Assembly (NCBI RefSeq): GCF_947077775.1
Contig: NZ_CAMTTE010000001.1
Location: forward strand, 3,128,501-3,192,500
Direction of reading: 5' to 3'
Length of the DNA: 64,000 nt
Origin: Salinibacter pepae
Lineage (GTDB): Bacteria; Bacteroidota; Rhodothermia; Rhodothermales; Salinibacteraceae
The notes below the pieces were generated by a model. The model was not told the DNA's origin, made no database searches, and saw only the letters and a program-made list of their open reading frames with translations. Position numbers and translations under genes: made by a program. Below are positions 53,184 to 61,610 of this stretch, one piece after another (position 1 is the stretch's first letter; every line of letters starts with the position of its first letter).

Positions 53184-54113
53184 CTAGCTCGGCGGTGCGG
53201 GCTTGTCGTAGCCGTATTCCTGTAGCGTCGGCGCGATCGCCTCTTCGAGACGCTCAATCTGCTCCGCCTGGAGCCGCATCCGCCACGTGGTCCGGGGCGG
53301 GCGCACCTTGTCTAGGTGTCTGTGGTTCTCCCTCGTGAAGAACTCCTCAGGGGAGAGCGAGGCGGTGGAGAACACGCGACGGAGCACCCGGCCTGGGGCG
53401 TTAAGAAGAGACTCGTAGTGAACCTCCAGGCAGTGGTCCTCGGGAAAGCGGCCGAGGTCGGCTCGAATTTGGCTAATGCATTGCTTCCAGGTCCATGCAG
53501 CCTGTTCAACAGGAGTAGCCGACTGGACGGACTGCCAGCCCGGAGGGCGCACGCCCCACCATTGGTGGAGCCCGCCGCTCGCCCGGCGGCGTTTGAGAAT
53601 GGACGCCGCAACGGCCCGGCCGTCCCGAATCAGGTGAATGATGTGGGCTTGTGGGAACAGGGCCTGGAGAAACGGGAGCCGAAAGGCGTTTTTGGGGGTT
53701 TTCCAAACGAGCCGAGGGCGGTCGTGATACCTTCGATGCCAGCGCACGACGTCGTGGAGGTACTCGCGAGTGGCGGAGGTTACGTTCTCCGCCGTCGCCC
53801 GGTGGTCCTCGGCAGGCGGGAGCGCCCGGTCCCAGATGGCGTGCCCTTCGTGGGTCTCAAAGGTTGAAGGTAGTCCAAGGGAGCCGTCGTACGGGCCGCG
53901 CAGGAGCGGGGGCAAAGTAGCATTGGGGAGGCGATGCAGGACCCATTCGATAGACCATGCAGCAGAGGGCGGGACGTGTCGAAACCACGGCTTGCCGCAC
54001 ACCCCGTTGCTGAAGGGCGTGATCCAGGCCACCTGGGGGTGAAGCCGGACCAGCTGTTGCAGTATTCCTGTCCCTGATCGCGGACAGCCGACAATGAAGA
54101 TGGGACGATCCAT
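53184..54113 (-). CDS. Sulfotransferase domain protein 3
   Basis: 309 residues from the ATG read from 54113, giving MDRPIFIVGCPRSGTGIL with the PAPS loop at 10-15. The 3'-phosphate site is LIRDGRAVAASILKRRR. WKTPKNAFRLPFLQALFPQAHI is the characteristic sulfotransferase_3-type lysine block. The C-terminal part has helix-rich DNA-free sequence (RLQAEQIERLEEAI). It is convergent with the YfhO gene (15 bases) and divergent from the propeller gene. Confidence 0.85.
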   Translation of the reverse strand: MDRPIFIVGCPRSGTGILQQLVRLHPQVAWITPFSNGVCGKPWFRHVPPSAAWSIEWVLHRLPNATLPPLLRGPYDGSLGLPSTFETHEGHAIWDRALPPAEDHRATAENVTSATREYLHDVVRWHRRYHDRPRLVWKTPKNAFRLPFLQALFPQAHIIHLIRDGRAVAASILKRRRASGGLHQWWGVRPPGWQSVQSATPVEQAAWTWKQCISQIRADLGRFPEDHCLEVHYESLLNAPGRVLRRVFSTASLSPEEFFTRENHRHLDKVRPPRTTWRMRLQAEQIERLEEAIAPTLQEYGYDKPAPPS

Positions 54114-54278
54114 GAAATCACGCGGTGGGACTGCAGGACAAAGCTCAGGGGGGCGACAGTGGGAACTGGCTTGCGCTATCGAAACAGGGCCCACGGCGGA
54201 CCGGTTCGGGACGTCGTTTACGTGGGGACTCCTGCATCTTCCGTTCAATCGTCTCATCCACGGCCGATTCTCTGCCGA

Positions 54279-55409
54279 ATGACCGATCCCGATGTTTTCC
54301 GTGAGGCCCTGAACGACTTTTCCTTGATGTCCGAGGGGGAGGCGATGACTGGGAAGCCCTCGGTACAACCCTCAACGCTGGCGTTCGGAACCGTGGTCCG
54401 GGCGGCCCCGATTGCGGAGGGGGGCGAACTGGTGCTCCTCGACTGGGATTCAAAGACGGTGGAGGCGACCGTGCCCATTCGCCCGCGCAATCCCACCATC
54501 GAAGAGGACCCAAACCCACGCGGGAACGGGCGGGGGTGTCGGGGCGTCCGGCAGGTCAATGGGCGTCTGGTCGCGTCTACGTACCACACGCTCGAACTGT
54601 ACGACGATCACCTGAACCAGATGGGCGCGATCAGTGGGGGACTGATGGCGGGGCTCCACGAGATTGCGCTGACGGACCGCGGGACGGTGTGGGTGACATC
54701 CACGGCGATCGATGCGACAGTGGAGTACAATTTGGAAACCGGGGATCGGATTCGTGCATACTGGCCCCGAGAGATGGATGGGCTCCAGGCGGCCCTCGGC
54801 CTGCGTCCCCTGGACATCGACAAAAGTGCCGATAATCGGCTCCGGTTTCTTGACCCAGCCGCCACGGATGCCGAGAGTCACCTGCACCTCAACGCCGTCG
54901 AGGTCCACAATGGGGCCCTCTACGCGCTGTTCAACGCGTACGGCGTGGTGGCCAACCTGACGACCGAGGAGGTGGTACTGGAGCATGAGCATCTCCGAGG
55001 CGGGCACAATCTGGTCATTGGGAACGACGGGATCGCCATCGTCAACGACTCATTCGGCAAGGCCGTGCGGTTCTACGATCTGGATGCCGGGCAGCTTCAG
55101 CGAACGATCGATCTCACAGAATTCGAGTGGGTTCGGGACCTCATCCGCTGGGAAGTGCCCATGTACTGGGGCAAGGAGGCCCTGCGGAAGTTTGGGGGCA
55201 TCGAGGGATCGGTCGCAAAGCCGCTCTTCGTGCGGGGGCTCGCCCGTCGGGAAGACACGCTGTTCATCGGCGTCTCGCCTGCGGCCATCCTGCAAGTCGA
55301 CGTCGCAACGGAGGCGCTGGTGGACGCATACCAGTACTCATCGAACGTCCACGCCTGCATTCACGGCCTCGCGGTTCTAGATGACACTGCGTTTCAGGCG
55401 GGGGCGTGA
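54279..55409 (+). CDS. Beta-propeller-like protein of a sulfotransferase-linked family
   Basis: 376 residues without a signal peptide. Repeating strand units are visible: GELVLLDWDSKTVEATVPI, GRLVASTYHTLELYDDHLNQ, LHEIALTDRGTVWVTSTA, VHNGALYALFNAYGVVAN and DTLFIGVSPAAILQVDV. A conserved-looking GLHEI turn recalls DLHG/GLHD motifs of propellers found next to sulfotransferase genes. It could bind a glycan or nucleotide or be an enzyme. Its last 16 bases overlap the end of the convergent sulfotransferase 4 gene. Confidence 0.65.
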   Translation: MTDPDVFREALNDFSLMSEGEAMTGKPSVQPSTLAFGTVVRAAPIAEGGELVLLDWDSKTVEATVPIRPRNPTIEEDPNPRGNGRGCRGVRQVNGRLVASTYHTLELYDDHLNQMGAISGGLMAGLHEIALTDRGTVWVTSTAIDATVEYNLETGDRIRAYWPREMDGLQAALGLRPLDIDKSADNRLRFLDPAATDAESHLHLNAVEVHNGALYALFNAYGVVANLTTEEVVLEHEHLRGGHNLVIGNDGIAIVNDSFGKAVRFYDLDAGQLQRTIDLTEFEWVRDLIRWEVPMYWGKEALRKFGGIEGSVAKPLFVRGLARREDTLFIGVSPAAILQVDVATEALVDAYQYSSNVHACIHGLAVLDDTAFQAGA

Positions 55410-56221
55410 CCCGATCCGTTGTCTTCGTCGAGATACTTGGCGTACGGGGTGCCGTCGAGTCGCCGCGCGAGTTCCTCGTAGTTGGTCACACGGTTCCGGA
55501 TGGAGGAGGGGGCGACCTTGCGGTAGCTGCTTTCGACCGGTCCCGACGTGATCCCGAGAACATCACAGATCCGATCGACCGTCGTCTGGTGGTCGTCCGC
55601 GTGGCGGATGTGTTCTTCGTAGGTCAGTGAGAGGTGGGGGACGTCGGTAAGCAGCGTCTCCTCGTACCGTCGAAGGGCCTGGCTACTTCGCATCCATTCC
55701 ATCACCCGGTCGGGGTCTACATGCAGGGCCGTCGGCTTGCCGGTCGGGTCGGACCGCTTCCGGTGAAATGTCTCGCGTCGCGCCCGGATGTTGGAGAGTG
55801 CATGGCGCACCAGGTTCTCCCGACGAAGGTACAGGACCTGGAAGCCGTGGTCGTGGTGAAGGGTGCGGAGAAAGTTTTCACGCCGTCCGGGGGGGCGCTG
55901 CACGTCTTTAATCTGATAGCTGAGAACCTTGCAGCCGTACGCCTCTGCCGAGCAGCCGGCGGCGCGGCCCAGGATGTGCCGGTAGGGGAAGGGCACGTAG
56001 TTGTGGAGCACCTCCCCCGCGCATCGCAGCCCCGGCACATCGTTGAGCATGCTCACGAGTGCCGTGGTCCCTGAGCGTCCTCGCCCGAACAAGACGAATC
56101 GGGTCTCGGGGAGCGGTCGGCCGGAAAGATAGCTCACCCCAGCCTGCAGGTGGCGAACTTGCTGGCGGGCGAACAGATACCGTTGTTTCAGACCAGTTTG
56201 CGCTGCATCAAGGATCGACAT
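55394..56221 (-). CDS. Sulfotransferase domain protein 4 (Stf0/NodH-like)
   Basis: 275 residues from the ATG read from 56221. The PAPS loop is FGRGRSGTTALVSML, followed by the AGEVLH segment typical of Stf0 and NodH sulfotransferases, which sulfate trehalose or Nod factors. The 3'-phosphate site is YLRRENLVRHALSNI, also of the NodH kind. SLTYEEHIRHADDHQTTVDRI and the conserved Tyr/Arg pair near the end (SSIRNRVTNYEEL) complete the fold. It starts 67 bases after the flippase stop on the same strand, so the two may be cotranscribed. Confidence 0.87.
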   Translation of the reverse strand: MSILDAAQTGLKQRYLFARQQVRHLQAGVSYLSGRPLPETRFVLFGRGRSGTTALVSMLNDVPGLRCAGEVLHNYVPFPYRHILGRAAGCSAEAYGCKVLSYQIKDVQRPPGRRENFLRTLHHDHGFQVLYLRRENLVRHALSNIRARRETFHRKRSDPTGKPTALHVDPDRVMEWMRSSQALRRYEETLLTDVPHLSLTYEEHIRHADDHQTTVDRICDVLGITSGPVESSYRKVAPSSIRNRVTNYEELARRLDGTPYAKYLDEDNGSGHAPA

Positions 56222-56288
56222 GGAAAAGAAGCGCTCGGAAGAAGCCGCGTTGTGCCTTGGCGGGCCTGAGGCCCACGGCGGACAGGGC

Positions 56289-57845
56289 CTACGCACCCAG
56301 CCGTGTCCGCAGTTCCGCCCACAAGTCGTCCGCAATGGCCTGGTCGCGGGGGGAAAGACCCAGGGCGAGCAGGACGCCGCCGTAGACGAGCAGGGCCACG
56401 GGGATGCCAACCAGCCAACGGCTCAGAGAGGCGAGCTGAGCGAAGAGCACCCACGCCACGGCTCCCGATGCTCCCGCTGCGGCGAGGGGCTTCCACAGGT
56501 TCCACCGGAACGGCTGGATGTGGGTAAAGTGATAAAGCCCCCACAGCTGAAAGACATTGCCCAGAACGTGAGCCGCGCCCGTCGCAAGGGCCGCGCCCAC
56601 GACCCCGTACCACTGAATGAGGATCCAGTTGAGCCCTACGTTCAACACGGCCATGCTGGCGTTCACCCAAAAAGCAAAGTCCTGATGGTCCGACATCTGC
56701 AGCATGTGGCCCACCGACCCGGACCCGGCGACGACAATGTAGGCACCCGCCAGCACCCGAAGCAGAAGAGCACCCTCCCGAAACTCCGTCCCGAAGAGGG
56801 CCATGATGTCCGGGGCGAACACGATCAAGACCACCGCCAGTGGAAGGGTGCCCAGGGCGATCCACCGAACGGTATCGGCGTACAGTTGAGCCAGCTCGTC
56901 GGTCCGGCCGCTGTGGTACAGTTCGGAGATGACGGGGGAGAACGCGGCTGTGAGCGCGAACAGGACAAACCGGAGCTGGACCGACATCTTAGACGCGGCG
57001 GTGTAGAGCCCCACGGCCTCTTCCCCGGCGAGGGGACCCAGCATGATCCGATCGGCCCGGGCGAGGCCTATGCTGGCGAGGCTTACCCCCACGATGGGGA
57101 GGGAAAAGCGCAGGAGGGTCCGAAGGTCGACCGTCGGGGCCAAGGATGAAAAGAGCGGAGGAAACAGCCGGTAGGCCGCGTACACCGACGCCCCGGCGGC
57201 CAGCACAGTGGAGGCCAGAAAGGCGTATAGGGCCATCGTGAACCCCTGTCCCAGTAGCAGAATGATGCCCGTAAGTAGCAGAAAGAGGGCCGGCTGAAGA
57301 ATCGAGTCGAGAAGCACGTCCACCCGCATTTGGCCAAGGGCGCGGGCCATGCGGGAGCCGAGATAGGTGAAGACGTAAAAGGGCAGCGCGGTCCCAAAGA
57401 GCTGAAAGACGAGCGGATCGTTCGTACTCCTGAGGGCGACCTCGGACAGCCAGGGGGCGGCCAGGTAGAGCGCCCCGCCCATGAGAACACCGGCTCCGGT
57501 CCCGAGTCCGCCAACGGCCAGGAACGTCCCTTTCAGCGCCGCCTCGTTTCCGTCTTCTCTGTGCTCGGCCCCGAACCGGACCACGCCGTTCTGAAGGCCG
57601 AGCGTACTCAGTTCGCGGACAATCCGAAGAACAGAAAGCCCGTAGCTGTAGAGGCCGTAAAGGGTTTTGCCGAACCCCCGGCCGAGAACGACCTGCAGGG
57701 CAAACCCGACAGCCTTCGCAATGAGGGAGCCGGAAAAGACCGAGCCTCCTCCCTTCAGAATGCGGTCGGCATAGTCAGGCGCCTCGTCCCCCTCATCCGT
57801 ACGGGCGTGGGAAGACGGGGCGTCGTGCTCCGACGAATGGCTCAT
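56289..57845 (-). CDS. Polysaccharide flippase (Wzx/MOP family)
   Basis: 518 residues with 12-14 membrane helices. A charged N-terminal leader (about 28 residues) precedes ILKGGGSVFSGSLIAKAVGFALQ, the usual first helix. YGLYSYGLSVLRIVREL, SLPIVGVSLASIGLARADRIMLG and GLYTAASKMS are standard for MOP flippases, which carry undecaprenyl-linked oligosaccharides across the inner membrane. It suggests that a lipid-linked glycan is exported by this locus; no polymerase (Wzy) gene is evident. The divergent region upstream holds a 16-base palindrome. Confidence 0.9.
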   Translation of the reverse strand: MSHSSEHDAPSSHARTDEGDEAPDYADRILKGGGSVFSGSLIAKAVGFALQVVLGRGFGKTLYGLYSYGLSVLRIVRELSTLGLQNGVVRFGAEHREDGNEAALKGTFLAVGGLGTGAGVLMGGALYLAAPWLSEVALRSTNDPLVFQLFGTALPFYVFTYLGSRMARALGQMRVDVLLDSILQPALFLLLTGIILLLGQGFTMALYAFLASTVLAAGASVYAAYRLFPPLFSSLAPTVDLRTLLRFSLPIVGVSLASIGLARADRIMLGPLAGEEAVGLYTAASKMSVQLRFVLFALTAAFSPVISELYHSGRTDELAQLYADTVRWIALGTLPLAVVLIVFAPDIMALFGTEFREGALLLRVLAGAYIVVAGSGSVGHMLQMSDHQDFAFWVNASMAVLNVGLNWILIQWYGVVGAALATGAAHVLGNVFQLWGLYHFTHIQPFRWNLWKPLAAAGASGAVAWVLFAQLASLSRWLVGIPVALLVYGGVLLALGLSPRDQAIADDLWAELRTRLGA

Positions 57846-58316
57846 GTGGAAACGTAGAAAACAAAGGCGTCAACGCATTGGGGACGGCCGCCGAATTTGT
57901 CGCTGTTGGGCAGGAGACCCCCTCAAGAAATCAGTGAATGCTGACTGTATCGAGGGACGGGGCAGGTTTTGGTCGAGGATTGACGCAGGACACCGAGGTG
58001 CCCCCGGTCGTACCGTTCGCGGGGCCTGAAGTCCCAATCCGTCTTCAATGAAGGCCACGCGGGGATCATCTGATCCCTCCCAAAGTTGCTTACCACGCTT
58101 TTGCTTTCTGGGGCATAAAAGAGTGGACAATGAGCGTGGCGTCGTGTCTTCCGGGGGCCCCATTGCATCCTCAGCACGTCGCAAACTGATCTCAGACCCC
58201 AGGCCGAAGACCCTCTGTCTCGAAAGGCCCCTGCCCCCTGGCCCCGGGACGTAACGCAGAAGAAACCCATGCGCGCTGAACCACGCACTTGCCCTTCGCA
58301 ATTCGGGGACGTACCC
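57846..58316. other. Divergent intergenic region with a palindrome
   Basis: About 470 bases between the flippase and sulfotransferase 5 genes hold no supported gene. A perfect dyad GGGATCA-TC-TGATCCC lies at 58062-58077. The region likely contains promoters for both directions. Confidence 0.5.
58062..58077. promoter_or_regulatory. Perfect 16-base dyad between two glycan operons
   Basis: GGGATCA (58062-58068) and TGATCCC (58071-58077) are exact complements around TC. It lies midway between the divergent flippase and sulfotransferase 5 starts. It could be an operator or a small hairpin. Confidence 0.45.
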
Positions 58317-59258
58317 ATGGCGGCGATGCCGAACACATTCGTCATTGGGGCGGCCAAGTCGGGGACGACCTCGCTGTACGACTACCTACGGCAACACCCG
58401 GATGTGTTCATGAGTCCGGTGAAGGAGCCGTGCTACTTTGCGTACAGGGAGAACCCCCCCGAGATGGCCGGGCCAGGAGACCGAGAGGCGAACCGAGAGT
58501 CCGGGGTTGTCTACACGATGAACGAGTACGAGGCCCTGTTTTCAGGCGCGAGGGGGGAGGCCATTGTGGGGGAAGCCTCGCCCGTGTACCTCTACGACCA
58601 GGATGCGCCGCGCCTCCTGCACGAGCAGTGTCCGGGCGCCTCGCTCATCGCGATCCTCCGCAACCCCATCGTGCGGGCCCACTCCCACTACCTCCAGTTG
58701 GTCCAGAGCGGCCGCGAACCGCTGGACCGCTTCGAGGCCGCCCTCGACGCGGAGGATGAGCGGGTGGCTGCAGGATGGGAATGGTCGTGGCACTACCGGC
58801 GCATGGGGCTCTACGGCCGGCAACTGGCGCGGTATCTGGACTACTTCGACCGTGACCAACTGCACATTTACCGCTTTGACGAGCTCACGACGAATCCTGC
58901 GGGCTTCGCCAAGACCGTGTACCGGATGCTCGGCGTAGACCCGTCCTTTACGCCCGACACCGGGGTTCGGCGCCGCGCCACGGGGGTGCCTCAGTTCGAC
59001 TGGCTGCACCGGTTTATCGGGACCCCGGACCACTTCCTGCGGCGGTGGTCGCGCCTCGTGCTTCCGGAGGCCGTGCGCGACCGGATCCTCATGGCGGTGC
59101 GGAACGCGAACCTGCAAAAGCCGCCCCTGCCGGACGCCGCCCGGGCTCGCCTGGTGGACGCGTACCGCGACGACGTGCGCCGGCTAGAGGCGCTGCTTGA
59201 CCGTTCCTTTTCTGACTGGCTAACTACGGACGACGACCGAATCGCTGATGACGGATGA
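58317..59258 (+). CDS. Sulfotransferase domain protein 5
   Basis: 313 residues from the ATG at 58317; the frame continues 16 codons upstream to another ATG. The PAPS loop is VIGAAKSGTTSLYDYL, followed by KEPCYF. The 3'-phosphate site is AILRNPIVRAHSHYLQL, where the usual RDP reads RNP, as in several heparan-type bacterial enzymes. HYRRMGLYGRQLARYLDYF and QLHIYRFDELTTNP follow the typical order. It overlaps the start of the glycosyltransferase gene by 11 bases, indicating coupling. Confidence 0.87.
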   Translation: MAAMPNTFVIGAAKSGTTSLYDYLRQHPDVFMSPVKEPCYFAYRENPPEMAGPGDREANRESGVVYTMNEYEALFSGARGEAIVGEASPVYLYDQDAPRLLHEQCPGASLIAILRNPIVRAHSHYLQLVQSGREPLDRFEAALDAEDERVAAGWEWSWHYRRMGLYGRQLARYLDYFDRDQLHIYRFDELTTNPAGFAKTVYRMLGVDPSFTPDTGVRRRATGVPQFDWLHRFIGTPDHFLRRWSRLVLPEAVRDRILMAVRNANLQKPPLPDAARARLVDAYRDDVRRLEALLDRSFSDWLTTDDDRIADDG

Positions 59259-60348
59259 TCGACCGGAAGGAGGCAACGGCACCGGGCCCGGCCGACCGCT
59301 GAGGGTGCTCGGCTGGCCGGGATTCTCGAGCGAGAACGGCAACCCGTATACCCGCCTGCTCTATGAGGCGATGGAGACGGAGGCACGAGTGGACGTGGAT
59401 GGGTTCTCGATGTTTGAACCCCTCCAGCGCCGCTACGACATCTGGCACGTGCACTGGCCGGAAGACTTTCTGAGCTACCGGTCGCCAGGGGCGGCCTACT
59501 TCTACGTCGCGGCGGAGTTGCTTCTCTTTGCGTGGGCCCGGCTCTGGGGCACCCGGCTCGTGTGGACGGTCCACGACCTCGGTCCGCACGAGTCGTACCA
59601 CCCGCAGCTGGAGCGTCTCTTCTGGCCGCTCTTTCTCCCGATGGTGGACGGCATCATCAGCCTCAGTGAGACAGCCCGGGAGGCGGCCTACGACCGCTTC
59701 CCTGTGCTCCGGTCCGTCCCGAGCGCGATCGTGCCGCACGGCCACTACCGCACGGCCTATCCGGAACCCGTCGCCAAAGCGGAGGCTCGGCGCCAGTCTG
59801 ACCTCGACCCGGCGGCCCCGGTGATGCTGTTCGTGGGGCGCATTCGGCCGTACAAAAACGTCGTGTCCCTGATTCAAACCTTCCGGCAGTGGAAACGGTC
59901 GGCGGCGCGTCTCGTGGTCGCCGGGAATCCCGTTTCCGACGATCTGGGCGGGCGCGTCCAGGCGGCGGCCGAGGCGGACGCCCGTGTCCGCACGGCCCTC
60001 CGGTTCATCGAAGAAGACGAGATGCCGGCCCTTATCGCAGGCGCCGATCTCGTCGTCCTCCCCTACGAGTCCATCATGCACTCGGGCTCGGCACTGCTTG
60101 CCTTGTCGTACGACCGACCGATCCTTGTTCCAGACCGCGGTGCCATGACGGAACTGCGAGCGCGGGTGGGGCGGGACTGGGTCCGGACCTACACGGGCGA
60201 GCTCACCCCATCGGCGCTGGCTGAGAGCATGGCGTGGGCCCGGACGACCGAGCGGGCGGCACGAGCGCCCGTGGACGACCTCGACTGGCCCCGGCTGTCC
60301 CGCCAGACCGTCGCGCTCTATCGTCGCGTCCTGGAGGCCCATGACTGA
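59248..60348 (+). CDS. GT-B fold glycosyltransferase
   Basis: 366 residues with no signal peptide. The N-terminal half has RPLRVLGWPGFSSENGNPYTR and DIWHVHWPEDF; the nucleotide-sugar half has VMLFVGRIRPYKNVVSLIQTF, IEEDEMPALIAGADLVVLPY and SGSALLALSYDRPILVPDRG. These are the features of GT4-type or related retaining/inverting GT-B enzymes, such as those that build exopolysaccharide repeat units. Donor and acceptor cannot be told. It overlaps the genes on either side (11 and 8 bases), making a tight sulfotransferase-glycosyltransferase-sulfotransferase unit. Confidence 0.87.
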   Translation: MTDDRPEGGNGTGPGRPLRVLGWPGFSSENGNPYTRLLYEAMETEARVDVDGFSMFEPLQRRYDIWHVHWPEDFLSYRSPGAAYFYVAAELLLFAWARLWGTRLVWTVHDLGPHESYHPQLERLFWPLFLPMVDGIISLSETAREAAYDRFPVLRSVPSAIVPHGHYRTAYPEPVAKAEARRQSDLDPAAPVMLFVGRIRPYKNVVSLIQTFRQWKRSAARLVVAGNPVSDDLGGRVQAAAEADARVRTALRFIEEDEMPALIAGADLVVLPYESIMHSGSALLALSYDRPILVPDRGAMTELRARVGRDWVRTYTGELTPSALAESMAWARTTERAARAPVDDLDWPRLSRQTVALYRRVLEAHD

Positions 60349-61330
60349 GTCGCGCGCTCCCCGGCATCCGGTGTTCGTGGTCGGCATGCCGCGCTCGGGC
60401 ACCACGCTGCTCAGCAGCCTGCTCGACGCGCATCCCGACCTCGTGATCGCTCCGGAGACGCACTACTTCGCGCGGTGCTGGTCCGGAGGGGAAATCGACG
60501 GCTGGGCCGACGTGGAGCGGATGCTTGCCCGACTCAACCAGCAGCCGGGCGTGCACGACATGGCACTCGCCGATGACGAGTGGGCTGCCATTCGCAGCCG
60601 GCTCCGCGCCCTGGAGGCCCCCACTCACGGGGACATTCTCCGTGCCCTGATTGAGACGTACACTGCGCGCTCAGAGGCCCCGGCATGGGGGGAGAAGACC
60701 CCGGACCATCTCCGGCACGTCCCCGAAATGGCGCGCCAGTTTCCCAATGCCGTCTTCCTGGCCATCATTCGCGACCCCCGGGACGTGGTGCTTTCACTGC
60801 GGAATCTGCCGTGGAGCCGACGCACGGCGCCGGAGCAGGCGTGGACGTGGCGCACCTACGCGGCCCTCGTGGACCGTTATCGGACCCACCGCAAGGGCCG
60901 ATTTTTTGCGCTTCGGTACGAAGACCTGATCGTACATCCCGAGGCTTGCCTCCGAGACGTGTGCGCCTTCTTAGAAACCCCGTTCCACGAGGCGATGCTC
61001 CAACCCCGTCAGCAAGAAGACCAGCACTTTGATCCCGACCGGGAGCCTTGGAAGCAAAAAAGTGCTCGCGAGATTGATGCCTCCAACCGAGAAAAATGGC
61101 GTGCGCAAATGCCGGAGGCGGAGCGGGTGGTCGTGGAGGTCATTGCGGGGCGGTGGCTCTCCGCTTACGACTACTCCCGGCCCCGCGTCAGATGGCGGCC
61201 CGCCCTGATTGGACGGATCTTGCAGCGCCTTGGCAGGGCGGCGCTCCAGCGAGGCCGGCGCGCCCTCCGCAAGATCCGCTCAGGCCGGGTGTTCAGCAAC
61301 GACGCAGCGCCGCGGTGGACGAAAGAGTAG
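60341..61330 (+). CDS. Sulfotransferase domain protein 6
   Basis: 329 residues. The PAPS loop is VVGMPRSGTTLLSSLL (12-27), followed by APETHYF. The 3'-phosphate site is AIIRDPRDVVLSLRN, and GEKTPDHLRHVPEMARQFPNAVF is the strong sulfotransferase_3-type lysine block. The C-terminal about 60 residues are very Arg-rich and unlike the acidic proteome, perhaps a membrane- or polyanion-binding tail. Its ATG overlaps the glycosyltransferase stop by 8 bases. It is the last gene of that unit, 280 bases before nrnA. Confidence 0.87.
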   Translation: MTESRAPRHPVFVVGMPRSGTTLLSSLLDAHPDLVIAPETHYFARCWSGGEIDGWADVERMLARLNQQPGVHDMALADDEWAAIRSRLRALEAPTHGDILRALIETYTARSEAPAWGEKTPDHLRHVPEMARQFPNAVFLAIIRDPRDVVLSLRNLPWSRRTAPEQAWTWRTYAALVDRYRTHRKGRFFALRYEDLIVHPEACLRDVCAFLETPFHEAMLQPRQQEDQHFDPDREPWKQKSAREIDASNREKWRAQMPEAERVVVEVIAGRWLSAYDYSRPRVRWRPALIGRILQRLGRAALQRGRRALRKIRSGRVFSNDAAPRWTKE

Positions 61331-61610
61331 ACCGGGTCCACCACACACATGAGGAGCCCCGCCGGCCAGTCCCCCACTGCCTTCTAAAGAGCGTCTTGGT
61401 TGCCTTCCATTTTCGAAAATCCCTACTACGTCTGGTCAATACAGGGACGCTGTGGGGCTTCATTCACTTTCTAAAACCGGTCCCCCGCCGCACTCCTCGT
61501 CGCGGACGCAAACGAGAACGTCCCCATGTGGGCTGAACCCTTCGTGGGGGCCCTCCGTTAGGTGTAGGCTATTTACGCCATCTCGCCCACGGGAGCCCTG
61601 GAGGCGCCGC

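Noticed and set aside
47686-61330. Mobile genetic element carrying the sulfotransferases
   Set aside because: No transposase, integrase, tRNA or flanking direct repeat was seen, and base composition inside is like the rest. Transfer is possible but not supported by visible boundaries.
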